From: Caldisericota bacterium
GTDB lineage: Bacteria; Caldisericota; Caldisericia; Cryosericales; Cryosericaceae
Assembly: GCA_026390215.1 (NCBI GenBank)
Contig: JAPLGJ010000226.1
Span: 1-8,476, forward strand
DNA length: 8,476 bases
Reading direction: 5' to 3'
Shown here: positions 1 through 6,191 of the stretch, piece by piece
Numbering within the stretch: position 1 is the stretch's first letter
Layout of the letters: every line of letters begins with the position of its first letter
Program-made: the position numbers and the translations under genes
Notes under the pieces: model-generated
Seen by the model: the letters and a program-made list of their open reading frames with translations, nothing else
Database searches by the model: none
Told to the model about the DNA's origin: nothing

Positions 1-1014
1 AGCAACCTGGAATGCAGCATTGATGACTTTGCCACGAGGGGTCATATCCTTGAACATGCCCCACATGGGGATGTTGTTGGCCAGCGTCGCCACGAGACCG
101 GCCGCGCCGATGCTGTCCATGCCGAGCATCTTGCCAAGAGCACCCAGCGGCTTCGCAAGAACCGTCGTCAGGAACTTGACGAGCGGATAGGCTCCTGCGA
201 GTGCAAGAGCGATAGCGCCGATGACCTCAAGGCCTTCCATAATCGTTGCGCCGGCTGCAGGATCCCAGTGAGAGAACGTGGGGGCCATGCCGGGGAGAAT
301 CGTGACGCCTGTCTGGGTCTGGAAGATGACCAGGCCGAGGCCGACGAGGATGAAGCTGGTGATGAACTTGCCGAAAATGATGAATCCCTTGACCATTGCG
401 TCACGCGCAAACATAAGACCCGCAGCAATGAGGGCGGCAACGATGAAGACCGGGACAAGGTACGCAAGAGATGCGCCGAACGGGTTCTTGGCCAGAACAC
501 TCTGCAGCAGGGCGCCGAACGGGGCCATGATAATACCGGCAAGGATGCCAAGTGCAAGGTACTTGCGGTCCTTCGCCTGAATGATGCCGAGGCCGACGGG
601 GATGTTGAAGACGATGTTGACGCCGAACACGGAGCCGAGCAGAAGTCCGCCGAAGTAGCCGACCCACTGAGGGTCACCGGCGGTCTTCGCGAGCTGAAGT
701 CCAAGAGGCGTAGCGCCCATGTCGATGGCCAGCAGCGTGCCGGCGAACATAGCAGTCTTGGAGCCAAGAGCCGTGAAAACGGGACCGACGACCGGCATCA
801 GCCAGCCCGCAAGAACGGGGGTCAGCGCGATGATTCCGACCATGGCCAGTGCCAGAGGGCCCATGGCGTTGAAACCGTTCTCCATCTCCTGGCCAAATCC
901 GTCGATCAGGGGAATGTGTGCTTCTGGTGCCCAGTACTTGATGATACGTTCAATCACACCAAGAACAGCGAAAATTGCCATGATCCAAAGTACAGTTTTG
1001 CTAATTGCAGCCAT
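1..1014 (-). CDS. eutH: EutH, ethanolamine permease (3' end cut by window edge)
   Basis: Integral membrane protein expected to carry ethanolamine across the cytoplasmic membrane. The frame opens at ATG 1014-1012 and runs 338 codons to the window edge with no stop, so roughly the last 70 residues are missing compared with the 408-residue E. coli protein. The translation is strongly hydrophobic, with membrane segments near residues 6-24, 51-76, 86-105, 118-145, 152-174, 183-202, 211-232 and 262-285. It matches EutH in several blocks: MFAGTLLAIDMG (89-100), a glycine-rich segment ending FNIPVGLGII (136-145), KYLALGILAGI (151-161), EVIGAIALALAGAYP (263-277) and ATLANNIPMWGM (309-320), followed by RGKVINAAF. 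A GGAAGGGG ribosome site lies about 8 bases before the start. It is the last gene visible in the operon and follows eutM after a 146 bp gap, so it may have its own expression signal. Identification is secure. Confidence 0.95.
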   Translation of the reverse strand, partial: MAAISKTVLWIMAIFAVLGVIERIIKYWAPEAHIPLIDGFGQEMENGFNAMGPLALAMVGIIALTPVLAGWLMPVVGPVFTALGSKTAMFAGTLLAIDMGATPLGLQLAKTAGDPQWVGYFGGLLLGSVFGVNIVFNIPVGLGIIQAKDRKYLALGILAGIIMAPFGALLQSVLAKNPFGASLAYLVPVFIVAALIAAGLMFARDAMVKGFIIFGKFITSFILVGLGLVIFQTQTGVTILPGMAPTFSHWDPAAGATIMEGLEVIGAIALALAGAYPLVKFLTTVLAKPLGALGKMLGMDSIGAAGLVATLANNIPMWGMFKDMTPRGKVINAAFQVA

Positions 1015-1160
1015 TTGTTACACCCCTTCCTTAGAATTAGAGTATGGTGCTATGGTGAACTTGCATACAATCACTCTTCCATAACGTCTACCACAACAAT
1101 CATGTCGTGGTCTTTCGAACCACTGCCTCCTCTCTGACTGTAGTGTGGTGAACACGGCGG
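1015..1160 (-). other. eutM-eutH intergenic region with orphan ribosome site
   Basis: This 146 bp gap is one of the two longest in the operon and is less GC-rich than the flanking genes. On the transcript strand it contains a consensus GAGGAGGCAG at 1124-1133, identical over ten bases to the ribosome site of the aldehyde dehydrogenase gene, but no proper start codon follows at normal spacing (a GTG is only 0-2 bases beyond it). A 5 bp stem GTGGT/ACCAC (about 1104-1120) lies just after it. In the same phase as eutM, 29 codons stay open after the eutM stop and end at TGA 1073-1071; the last 19 read GGSGSKDHDMIVVVDVMEE, which loosely resembles the C-terminus of EutN/CcmL vertex proteins. No run of T follows any hairpin, so no intrinsic terminator is seen. 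It could be a remnant of a lost gene or an untranslated spacer. Confidence 0.4.
1036..1070 (-). promoter_or_regulatory. Weak candidate promoter for eutH
   Basis: In the AT-richer part of the eutM-eutH gap the transcript strand has TTGTAT (1070-1065) and, 18 bases on, CATACT (1046-1041), overlapped by TCTAAT (1041-1036), which matches TATAAT at five of six positions but sits too far from TTGTAT. Neither pairing is good. A separate promoter for the transporter is plausible given the unusual gap, but the sequence support is weak and simple cotranscription with eutM is as likely. Confidence 0.15.
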
Positions 1161-1472
1161 TCATGACAAGGTTGTGTCGTCTGAAGCTGGCTTGGTCACC
1201 AGCATCTCGGTGTCGCCGGCAGGACGCGGAATCACATGGACCGAGATCAGCGTCCCGACCCGCTGCGCTGCCGCAGCTCCCGCGTCTGTCGCAGCCTTGA
1301 CGGCCCCGACGTCGCCACGTACCATGACGGTAACGTAGCCCCCACCGATCCCCTTGTACTGTACGCCGACAAGTTCAACGTTCGCCGCCTTGACCATGAC
1401 GTCGGCCGCCTCGATAGCGCCGACCAGTCCTTTGGTTTCGACCAGTCCCAGAGCAATCATCTTCTCTGCCAT
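1161..1472 (-). CDS. eutM: EutM-type BMC-H hexameric shell protein
   Basis: Single Pfam-type BMC domain protein of about 103 residues that forms the hexagonal tiles of the microcompartment facets. Recognisable landmarks are ALGLVETKGLVGAIEAAD near the N-terminus, the central pore loop KGIGGG, and MVRGDVGAVKAATDAGAAAA followed by SVHVIPRP, all standard for EutM/PduA/CcmK. A short tail (TEMLVTKPASDDTTLS) follows the fold. Two in-frame ATGs exist. I chose the one at 1472-1470 because GGAGG sits five bases before it and the product then begins like other EutM proteins; the ATG at 1487-1485 would add five residues (MAEVN) and has only AGGA three bases upstream. The gene follows the aldehyde dehydrogenase by 43 bp. 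It is a paralogue of the BMC-H part of the gene at 7675-8475. Which BMC-H subtype name applies is by context; the domain assignment is secure. Confidence 0.95.
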   Translation of the reverse strand: MAEKMIALGLVETKGLVGAIEAADVMVKAANVELVGVQYKGIGGGYVTVMVRGDVGAVKAATDAGAAAAQRVGTLISVHVIPRPAGDTEMLVTKPASDDTTLS

Positions 1473-1515
1473 GTTGACCTCCGCCATTCATCCTGCCAGG
1501 GTTGAGGCACGGCCA

Positions 1516-3015
1516 CTACCCCTTGTGAGACAGTTCTTCGCGGACGACCTTGCGCACCAGGTTCTCGATGTCTGACGGCGACTGCTTGTCAGCCGGAGCC
1601 GACGCAGGAGCTGCCGGCACCGTCACCGGTTTGCGGTCATACACAATTGGGGGATTGAACGGACGCACCTCATACGCGACGCGCTTCACGTTCATCAGGT
1701 GATGGACCGTGATATTGTCGCTGCTGATGCCGCCACCCATGCCACCGGTCGCCAGTGTGAGCGATGGTGGCAAGTTCGTTGTGGCTCCGATCGCTCCCAT
1801 GGTCGTGGAGCCATTGACAATGATGCGAAACGCGGGCTTCTGCAGCCCGAACTGCATGATGATGTCCTCCTCGGTGCAGTGGAGCCCCATGGTGTGTCCT
1901 TTTCCGCCAAACTCAAGCATCTCCATGCAAGCCTCACAACCAGAGTGCCACCCGTCTTCGACATAGAAGACGACCACAGGGGCCAGCTTCTCGCGTGACA
2001 GCGGGACCTTGGGACCGACTTCCTTGAGCCGGGCGACCAGAATGCGGGCCTCGTCAGGGACCTCGAAGCCGGACTGCCTGGCCAGTATCTGCGGAGACCG
2101 CCCGACGAATTCGGACTGCATGAGTCCGTTTGGGCGGAACATGGCCTTGCCCAGCTTGTCGGCTTGTTCATCAGTGAGAAAATACGCTCCGTTGCGTTCC
2201 ATGGCCTTCGCCAACTGATCGGCAATCGGAGCATCGGCAATGACTGCTCCCTCATGGGCGCAGATGACTGCGTAGTCGAAATTGACGCTGTTGACGATGT
2301 CGCGAGCAGCCTTCTCGATGTCCGCGCTGCGGTCGACATAGACCGGGACATTGCCAGGGCCGACGCCAAGTGCCGGCTTGCCCACACTGTGAGCATACTC
2401 GACCATGGCCTCGCCACCGGTTGCAATAATCAATCGGACAGCTTTCTGCTTGAGCAGTTCCTGTGTCCCTTCCATACTGACGTACGTCATACAACTGATA
2501 AGACCCTTGGGGGCTCCGGCTGCCTCGGCAGCCTCAGCCAGAACGCGCGCAGTCTCAGCCGAGCACTTCGGGGCGCCGGGATGGGGAGCAAACACGATTG
2601 CGTTGCGCGCCTTGACGGCGATCAGGGACTTGAAAATGACGGTAGACGTCGGGTTCGTCGTCGGGACCAGGCCTGCTATGACACCAAAGGGCCAGGCAAT
2701 CTCGATGATCTTGTTGGCTTCATCGCGTCTGATGACACCTTCGGTCCGGACGTCCTTGATGGACATCCAGAGGTCGCGCGAGGCGAACTGGTTCTTGATG
2801 GTCTTGTGTTCAGCAACACCCATGTGCGTCTCTTCGACTGCCATGCGGCCGAGCCGTTCAGCCTGCTCGTACGCAGCCTCGGCCATCGATGCACAGACGA
2901 CGTCCACCTGGTACTGGTTGAAGTGAACAAATGCTTCCTGTGCGACCTGAGCCTGCTTGACCAGATTCCTGGCTTCTTGAATAGACAGCAGGTCGCGGTC
3001 GAGTTCTTCGGGCAT
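1516..3015 (-). CDS. eutE: Acetylating acetaldehyde dehydrogenase (EutE role, AdhE-type) with C-terminal targeting tail
   Basis: CoA-dependent aldehyde dehydrogenase of 499 residues, expected to turn acetaldehyde from EutBC into acetyl-CoA with NAD inside the compartment. The catalytic cysteine is Cys252 in VICAHEGAV, matching VICASEQ of AdhE; other marks are VPTTNPTST (117-125), FAPHPGAPK (142-150), ATGGEAMV (198-205) and GVGPGNVPV (217-225). The body resembles the dehydrogenase half of AdhE more than the classical E. coli EutE, and the fold starts almost at residue 1, so the N-terminal encapsulation peptide of E. coli EutE is absent. Instead a Pro/Ala-rich linker (464-480) leads to a predicted amphipathic helix, SDIENLVRKVVREELS (481-496), which looks like an encapsulation peptide. 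No iron alcohol dehydrogenase domain follows. Start ATG 3015-3013 has AGGAGG six bases upstream. The symbol reflects role and context; the sequence subtype differs from E. coli EutE. Confidence 0.92.
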   Translation of the reverse strand: MPEELDRDLLSIQEARNLVKQAQVAQEAFVHFNQYQVDVVCASMAEAAYEQAERLGRMAVEETHMGVAEHKTIKNQFASRDLWMSIKDVRTEGVIRRDEANKIIEIAWPFGVIAGLVPTTNPTSTVIFKSLIAVKARNAIVFAPHPGAPKCSAETARVLAEAAEAAGAPKGLISCMTYVSMEGTQELLKQKAVRLIIATGGEAMVEYAHSVGKPALGVGPGNVPVYVDRSADIEKAARDIVNSVNFDYAVICAHEGAVIADAPIADQLAKAMERNGAYFLTDEQADKLGKAMFRPNGLMQSEFVGRSPQILARQSGFEVPDEARILVARLKEVGPKVPLSREKLAPVVVFYVEDGWHSGCEACMEMLEFGGKGHTMGLHCTEEDIIMQFGLQKPAFRIIVNGSTTMGAIGATTNLPPSLTLATGGMGGGISSDNITVHHLMNVKRVAYEVRPFNPPIVYDRKPVTVPAAPASAPADKQSPSDIENLVRKVVREELSHKG

Positions 3016-3104
3016 GTTCTGCCTCCTCTTACAGTTCTCCGCCCCGGTCCAGCATCAGACCGGAGCGCCTATCAGGGAATACGTCGTGCGAGTCGCAGAA
3101 CACT
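3016..3104 (-). other. eutL-eutE intergenic region
   Basis: An 89 bp spacer that contains a strong hairpin (listed separately) and, at its end, the consensus ribosome site of the aldehyde dehydrogenase gene. No coding frame or terminator-like T-run is visible. Confidence 0.5.
3040..3067 (-). promoter_or_regulatory. Stable intercistronic hairpin between eutL and eutE
   Basis: On the transcript strand CGCTCCGGTC and GACCGGGGCG pair over ten positions with one G-U pair, leaving the 8-base loop TGATGCTG. No T-run follows (the next bases are GAGAACTGTAA and then the eutE ribosome site), so it is not a classical intrinsic terminator. It could protect or process the mRNA, or tune the ratio of shell to enzyme. 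The loop lacks the A1/G4 pattern of the paired hairpins bound by EutV-type ANTAR antiterminators, and only one hairpin is present, so I do not assign that role. Confidence 0.45.
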
Positions 3105-3776
3105 CTACTGGAAAGCCAGCGGATCCCGTGCCACAGACAGAACTGCTTCGTCGAACGCACGGCAAGCCGCGCGGCAGGCGCTCTGAGTGCCATACAGGAG
3201 TGCACCGTGGTAGTTGGTCTCACTGAGCCTGGTGAATGAGCCAACTGCTACGTCGGCTGCCTTCAGGGACCGCTCCATCGCATAGTGGCCCTCAAGGGGC
3301 GGTGCAGTGATGTAGGCGATAGGAGTCCCGGGAGCAACTCCAGCTTCCTTGGACAGGTATGTCCCAGACCGCGAGATCGTGTAGGCCAGCCAGACCATCA
3401 ACGGCGCAACCTGGACAGGAAGCGTGACCGTCGAATACCGCAGCGCGTCGACAAACTCAAGGACAGCGTTGATTCCCGCAGTCGCCTCGGCAGGGTTCGG
3501 AGCGGCCAGCAGAAGCATGGCTTCGCCCGACAGAGGTCCTGACGGATACGAACCGCCGGCAAAGTGCGAACGACAGTACGCCACACGCACATCTGCCTTC
3601 TTGGTGGCTTCGTCTCCGCCGATATACAGCGGATCATCGATGTTGCAGGTGAACAGTGCCAGACTCTTCTCCCCAGGGAGAAGTTCCAGAGACTTCGCCA
3701 TGTCGGGGTGCACATTGGCAATGAGCCGCACCGACAGGATTTCTGGCTTCAGGGTCCGTTCCATCTCTAGAGCCAT
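3105..3776 (-). CDS. eutL: EutL, trimeric tandem-BMC shell protein
   Basis: Shell protein of 223 residues (E. coli EutL has 219) made of two circularly permuted BMC domains; members form trimers that tile like a hexamer and carry a gated central pore. The match is continuous: LSVRLIANVHPDMAKSLEL near the N-terminus, IDDPLYIGGDEATKKADV (46-63), YCRSHFAGG (67-75), the SGEAMLLLAAPNPAEATAG block (83-101), SRSGTYLSKEAGVAPG (135-150), AYITAPPLEGHY (154-165), and near the end SETNYHGALLYGTQSACRAACRAF (185-208), which corresponds to the E. coli SETNY...SQAACKAAC segment. ATG 3776-3774 was chosen because AAGGAG lies nine bases upstream; an ATG six bases further up is out of frame and stops after four codons. 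It follows eutC after an unusual 153 bp gap and precedes eutE, consistent with shell and cargo being made from one mRNA. Confidence 0.96.
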   Translation of the reverse strand: MALEMERTLKPEILSVRLIANVHPDMAKSLELLPGEKSLALFTCNIDDPLYIGGDEATKKADVRVAYCRSHFAGGSYPSGPLSGEAMLLLAAPNPAEATAGINAVLEFVDALRYSTVTLPVQVAPLMVWLAYTISRSGTYLSKEAGVAPGTPIAYITAPPLEGHYAMERSLKAADVAVGSFTRLSETNYHGALLYGTQSACRAACRAFDEAVLSVARDPLAFQ

Positions 3777-3929
3777 GTCATTCTACTCCTTTTTGATACC
3801 TCGTTCTCCGGTTTCCCGGGACAGTCCGATGGCTGGCCACGGGCCCGTCAACGGATTCCACCAACCGGCCTCCAGGCCTTGCTCCAGGATCGTGACGTCG
3901 CTCCCGGAGGCCGGCGATTGCTACTGTAC
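3777..3929 (-). other. eutC-eutL intergenic region with startless coding-like frame
   Basis: This is the longest gap in the operon. In the same phase as eutC, after its TAA and a second stop (TAG, 3923-3921), 45 codons remain open until TAG 3785-3783, six bases before the eutL start. The frame reads through segments such as VTILEQGLEAGWWNPLTG and PWPAIGLSRETGERG and has many G/C third positions, like the real genes here. Its stop sits right at the eutL ribosome site, as the stops of the genes from 8475 to 4812 do relative to their neighbours. It has no ATG or GTG; one TTG occurs in the middle. EutC ends at the place expected for its family, so this is not an EutC tail. It may be the 3' remnant of a lost gene, or chance. 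The gap also holds a long inverted repeat and the 10 bp palindrome ACGGGCCCGT (3839-3848). Confidence 0.35.
3865..3914 (-). repeat. Long inverted repeat between eutC and eutL
   Basis: The transcript strand carries CCGGCCTCCGGG (3914-3903) and CCTGGAGGCCGG (3876-3865), which pair over twelve positions: nine perfect outer pairs (CCGGCCTCC/GGAGGCCGG), then one G-U and two G-C pairs. The 26-base interior contains a second copy of CCTGGAG, so the right arm has a competing partner. There is no T-run after it, which argues against a simple terminator. An mRNA-stability element or a translation-coupling structure before eutL are options; the function is unknown. Confidence 0.45.
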
Positions 3930-4796
3930 TTAGCCTCTCTTCGCAGTGGCGAGTTCGACGCCGCTGGTCTTGTACTGCAGATAGTCCTTGATGAGGGCGA
4001 CCGCTTCGGCGGCTGCTTCAATGGGGTTCTTGCCCTTCTTCGAGATCATGCAGATGTTGTCGCGGTTGCCATCAGTCGTGAGTGGCTCCCAGCGAGGCTT
4101 GTAGCCCATGTAGATGGACAAAGCGTCAGAGATGATGAGACCGGGACGCTCGCCGATCAGGACGACGACCACATCGGCATTCAACAGAGTGCCAAAGTCG
4201 TTCATGATGCCGACGCGGGCGCGGTTCACGTAGATCGAGGTGCCAACTGCGATGCCGGCAGCCTTGAGGCCGTCGGTCATGCTCTTGAGAACGTCACCGG
4301 CATAGCGCTCGATGGCATAGCCACTGAGGCCGTTGCTGACGACGAACTGGACGGTCGGGTTCTTGACGCACTTCTCGAGCACGACGGCCTTCGCCTCGTC
4401 GCTGAGCTTGCGGCCGAGCGGCGGCAGGCGAAGATAGGTCTCGAGCAGCCCATTGGTAGCGGTCTCGCCAACGTGCAGGAGACCCAGCGCCTTGACGACC
4501 TCATCTGGAACACTGTACTTCAGCGAGTCCTGTGTGGCACCGTGGTCGGCTCTCATCTGGAAGTAGGTGTTCAGCTTCGGACGGGGGCCGTTGCGGCCAA
4601 CGCAGACGCGTTGATCGGTCGCATGCATGAGAGCCTTGCAGCCCTCGAGATCCACAGGATGATCGACGCCGACAGCATGGCGCTTCTCAACAGTCGTAAC
4701 GTCTTCGACTTCGACTCCGAACTTGGCGCCTTCGGCGCGCCGTGCCTCGATATCTGCCTGCTTCTGTGTACCCTTATACAGCTCGTATGCAGCCAT
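3930..4796 (-). CDS. eutC: EutC, ethanolamine ammonia-lyase small subunit
   Basis: Small subunit (288 residues; E. coli 295) of the adenosylcobalamin-dependent lyase that converts ethanolamine to acetaldehyde and ammonia. It packs against EutB and supplies part of the cobalamin-binding surface. Diagnostic segments are CVGRNGPRP (65-73), RADHGATQDSL (82-92), VQFVVSNGLSGYAI (149-162), GTSIYVNRARVGIMNDFG (185-202) and VVVVLIGERPGL (209-220), the last being the family's signature, and the C-terminus YKTSGVELA lines up with QKASGINM of E. coli. The first 50 residues (starting MAAYELYKGTQKQ) are charged and differ from the E. coli N-terminus, whose QIEEIVRSVM helix targets the enzyme to the compartment. 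AGGAG lies about seven bases before ATG 4796-4794. The gene starts 15 bases after the eutB stop, as expected for coupled synthesis of the two subunits. The 153 bp gap behind it separates enzyme from shell genes. Confidence 0.97.
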   Translation of the reverse strand: MAAYELYKGTQKQADIEARRAEGAKFGVEVEDVTTVEKRHAVGVDHPVDLEGCKALMHATDQRVCVGRNGPRPKLNTYFQMRADHGATQDSLKYSVPDEVVKALGLLHVGETATNGLLETYLRLPPLGRKLSDEAKAVVLEKCVKNPTVQFVVSNGLSGYAIERYAGDVLKSMTDGLKAAGIAVGTSIYVNRARVGIMNDFGTLLNADVVVVLIGERPGLIISDALSIYMGYKPRWEPLTTDGNRDNICMISKKGKNPIEAAAEAVALIKDYLQYKTSGVELATAKRG

Positions 4797-4811
4797 TTCT
4801 ACTCTCCTCTC

Positions 4812-6179
4812 CTACCGCTTCAGGAAGAACGACGGATCGCCGGCCTTGTCGGTCAGCTTGCCATTCTTGAGCAGTCCAAGTTCCTCGGCCCACTTCTCCC
4901 ATTCGGGAGCCGGGCGAGTGCCCATTGCGCTCCAGAGAGAAGCTGTATCGTGGTAGCTCGCGCACTGATAGCTCAGCATGACATCGTCTCCCATCGACAC
5001 ACCCATATGATAGTTGCACCCTGCAACAGCATCGAGGACCATCAGGAACTCGTTGGTGTTCTGGTCGGCACGGACGTGGTTGGTGTAGCAGTTGTCCAGC
5101 CCGAGCGGGATGCCCAGCAGCTTGCCGCAGAAGTGGTCTTCGATGCCTGCGCGCATGATCTCGTCAGAGTTGTAAAGGTACTCTGGTCCGATGAAGCCGA
5201 CGACGGAGTTGACGCCGATGGGGCTGTAGCGTCGGGCAAGCGCATGCTTGCGGGCCTCGAGCGTCAGTTGGTCTGCATCGTTGTTGGCGTAGGCGGACAG
5301 CTCGGTGCCCTCGCCTGTCTCAAAGTACATGTAGTTGGGGCCTTCGGAGTAGCAGAACTTCTTTGCCAGCTCATTGGCCTCATCGAGCATACCCACCTCG
5401 ACACCAAAGGACTCGAGGGCTGCCTGGGTCCCTGCGATGCTCTGGAACACCTGACCGACCTTGGCGCCCTTCTTCAGGCACTCCATCTGGGTGGTCACGT
5501 GGCCGAGAATGCAGTTGGATGCGGGGATGTTCCACTTCTGCTTGATGTCCCACATCATGTCGTACATCTTCATAAGGTTCTCGACCTGGTCGATGGCTGG
5601 GTTGATGCCGATGACCTGGTCGCCGATGCCAAATGCAAGACCGTCATAGATTTCGGCGCGGATTGCGTCAAGGTCGTCCGTAGGATGGTTGGGCTGAAGG
5701 CGAGCACCCATGCGGCCAGGAAGACCCATTGTGCACACATTGTGCACGACACACGGCATCTTCTTGCCACCGACAATCAGGTCGAGGCTGGAGCAGAGCT
5801 TGGCAACAGCCGCAGCCATTTCGCCAGTGAGGCCCTTGCTGATGGCGGCGATGTCCTCGGACGTCGTCTTCTCGTCGAGGATCCAGGCCCGCATTTCACC
5901 TGCGGTTTTGTTCTTGATCTTCTCGTAGGCAACGAGATCGAGACCATCGTCGATGGCACGCGTGATTTCGTCGTCTTCGTAAGGAACAACCGGCTCGGCG
6001 CGCAGCACCCACATCGGGATCTCGGCCAGAACAGTCTTGGCCGCGATACGTTCCGCTACACTCTTGGCAGCAACACCCGCTGCTTCATCGCCGGACTTCT
6101 GTTCGTTCGCCTTCGCCAGGACTTCCTTGACGTCCTTGAAGTCGTACGTGATGCCGAACAGTTTGGTACGGAATGCCAT
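4812..6179 (-). CDS. eutB: EutB, ethanolamine ammonia-lyase large (catalytic) subunit
   Basis: Catalytic TIM-barrel subunit of ethanolamine ammonia-lyase, 455 residues (E. coli 453). It binds ethanolamine and runs the radical rearrangement started by adenosylcobalamin. The known substrate-site residues fall at the same numbers as in E. coli EutB: Arg160 and Gln162 in RMGARLQPNHP, Asn193 in GINPAIDQ, Glu287 in MYFETGEGTE, Asp362 in GLDNCYTNH and Met392 in CNYHMGVSMGDD. Nothing needed for catalysis appears to be missing, so the enzyme should be active. ATG 6179-6177 is preceded by the near-perfect AAGGAGG with short spacing. The gene lies 12 bases after the eutA stop and 15 bases before eutC. 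Its codons avoid TTA, CTA and TCA, which is why the opposite strand is falsely open along its whole length. Confidence 0.98.
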   Translation of the reverse strand: MAFRTKLFGITYDFKDVKEVLAKANEQKSGDEAAGVAAKSVAERIAAKTVLAEIPMWVLRAEPVVPYEDDEITRAIDDGLDLVAYEKIKNKTAGEMRAWILDEKTTSEDIAAISKGLTGEMAAAVAKLCSSLDLIVGGKKMPCVVHNVCTMGLPGRMGARLQPNHPTDDLDAIRAEIYDGLAFGIGDQVIGINPAIDQVENLMKMYDMMWDIKQKWNIPASNCILGHVTTQMECLKKGAKVGQVFQSIAGTQAALESFGVEVGMLDEANELAKKFCYSEGPNYMYFETGEGTELSAYANNDADQLTLEARKHALARRYSPIGVNSVVGFIGPEYLYNSDEIMRAGIEDHFCGKLLGIPLGLDNCYTNHVRADQNTNEFLMVLDAVAGCNYHMGVSMGDDVMLSYQCASYHDTASLWSAMGTRPAPEWEKWAEELGLLKNGKLTDKAGDPSFFLKR

Positions 6180-6191
6180 GTTTCCTCCTTG

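Noticed and set aside
268..1137. 289-codon plus-strand frame opposite eutH
   Set aside because: Codon-aligned antisense shadow of the transporter gene; the strongly polar translation is what complementing hydrophobic codons gives.
1018..1155. 45-codon GTG-started frame filling the eutM-eutH gap on the minus strand
   Set aside because: No ribosome site before the GTG, codon use unlike the neighbours, and no recognisable product; probably chance.
1161..1163. TGA recoding or readthrough of the eutM stop
   Set aside because: No in-frame TGA occurs inside any other gene here and TGA also ends eutA, so a changed genetic code is not supported.
3040..3067. Intrinsic terminator or EutV (ANTAR) antitermination site
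   Set aside because: The stem is good, but no T-run follows and the loop does not show the A1/G4 hexaloop of paired ANTAR hairpins; only a generic hairpin can be claimed.
2164..3186. 340-codon plus-strand frame opposite eutE
   Set aside because: Same codon-aligned antisense effect of biased codon use in the aldehyde dehydrogenase; no ribosome site or domain.
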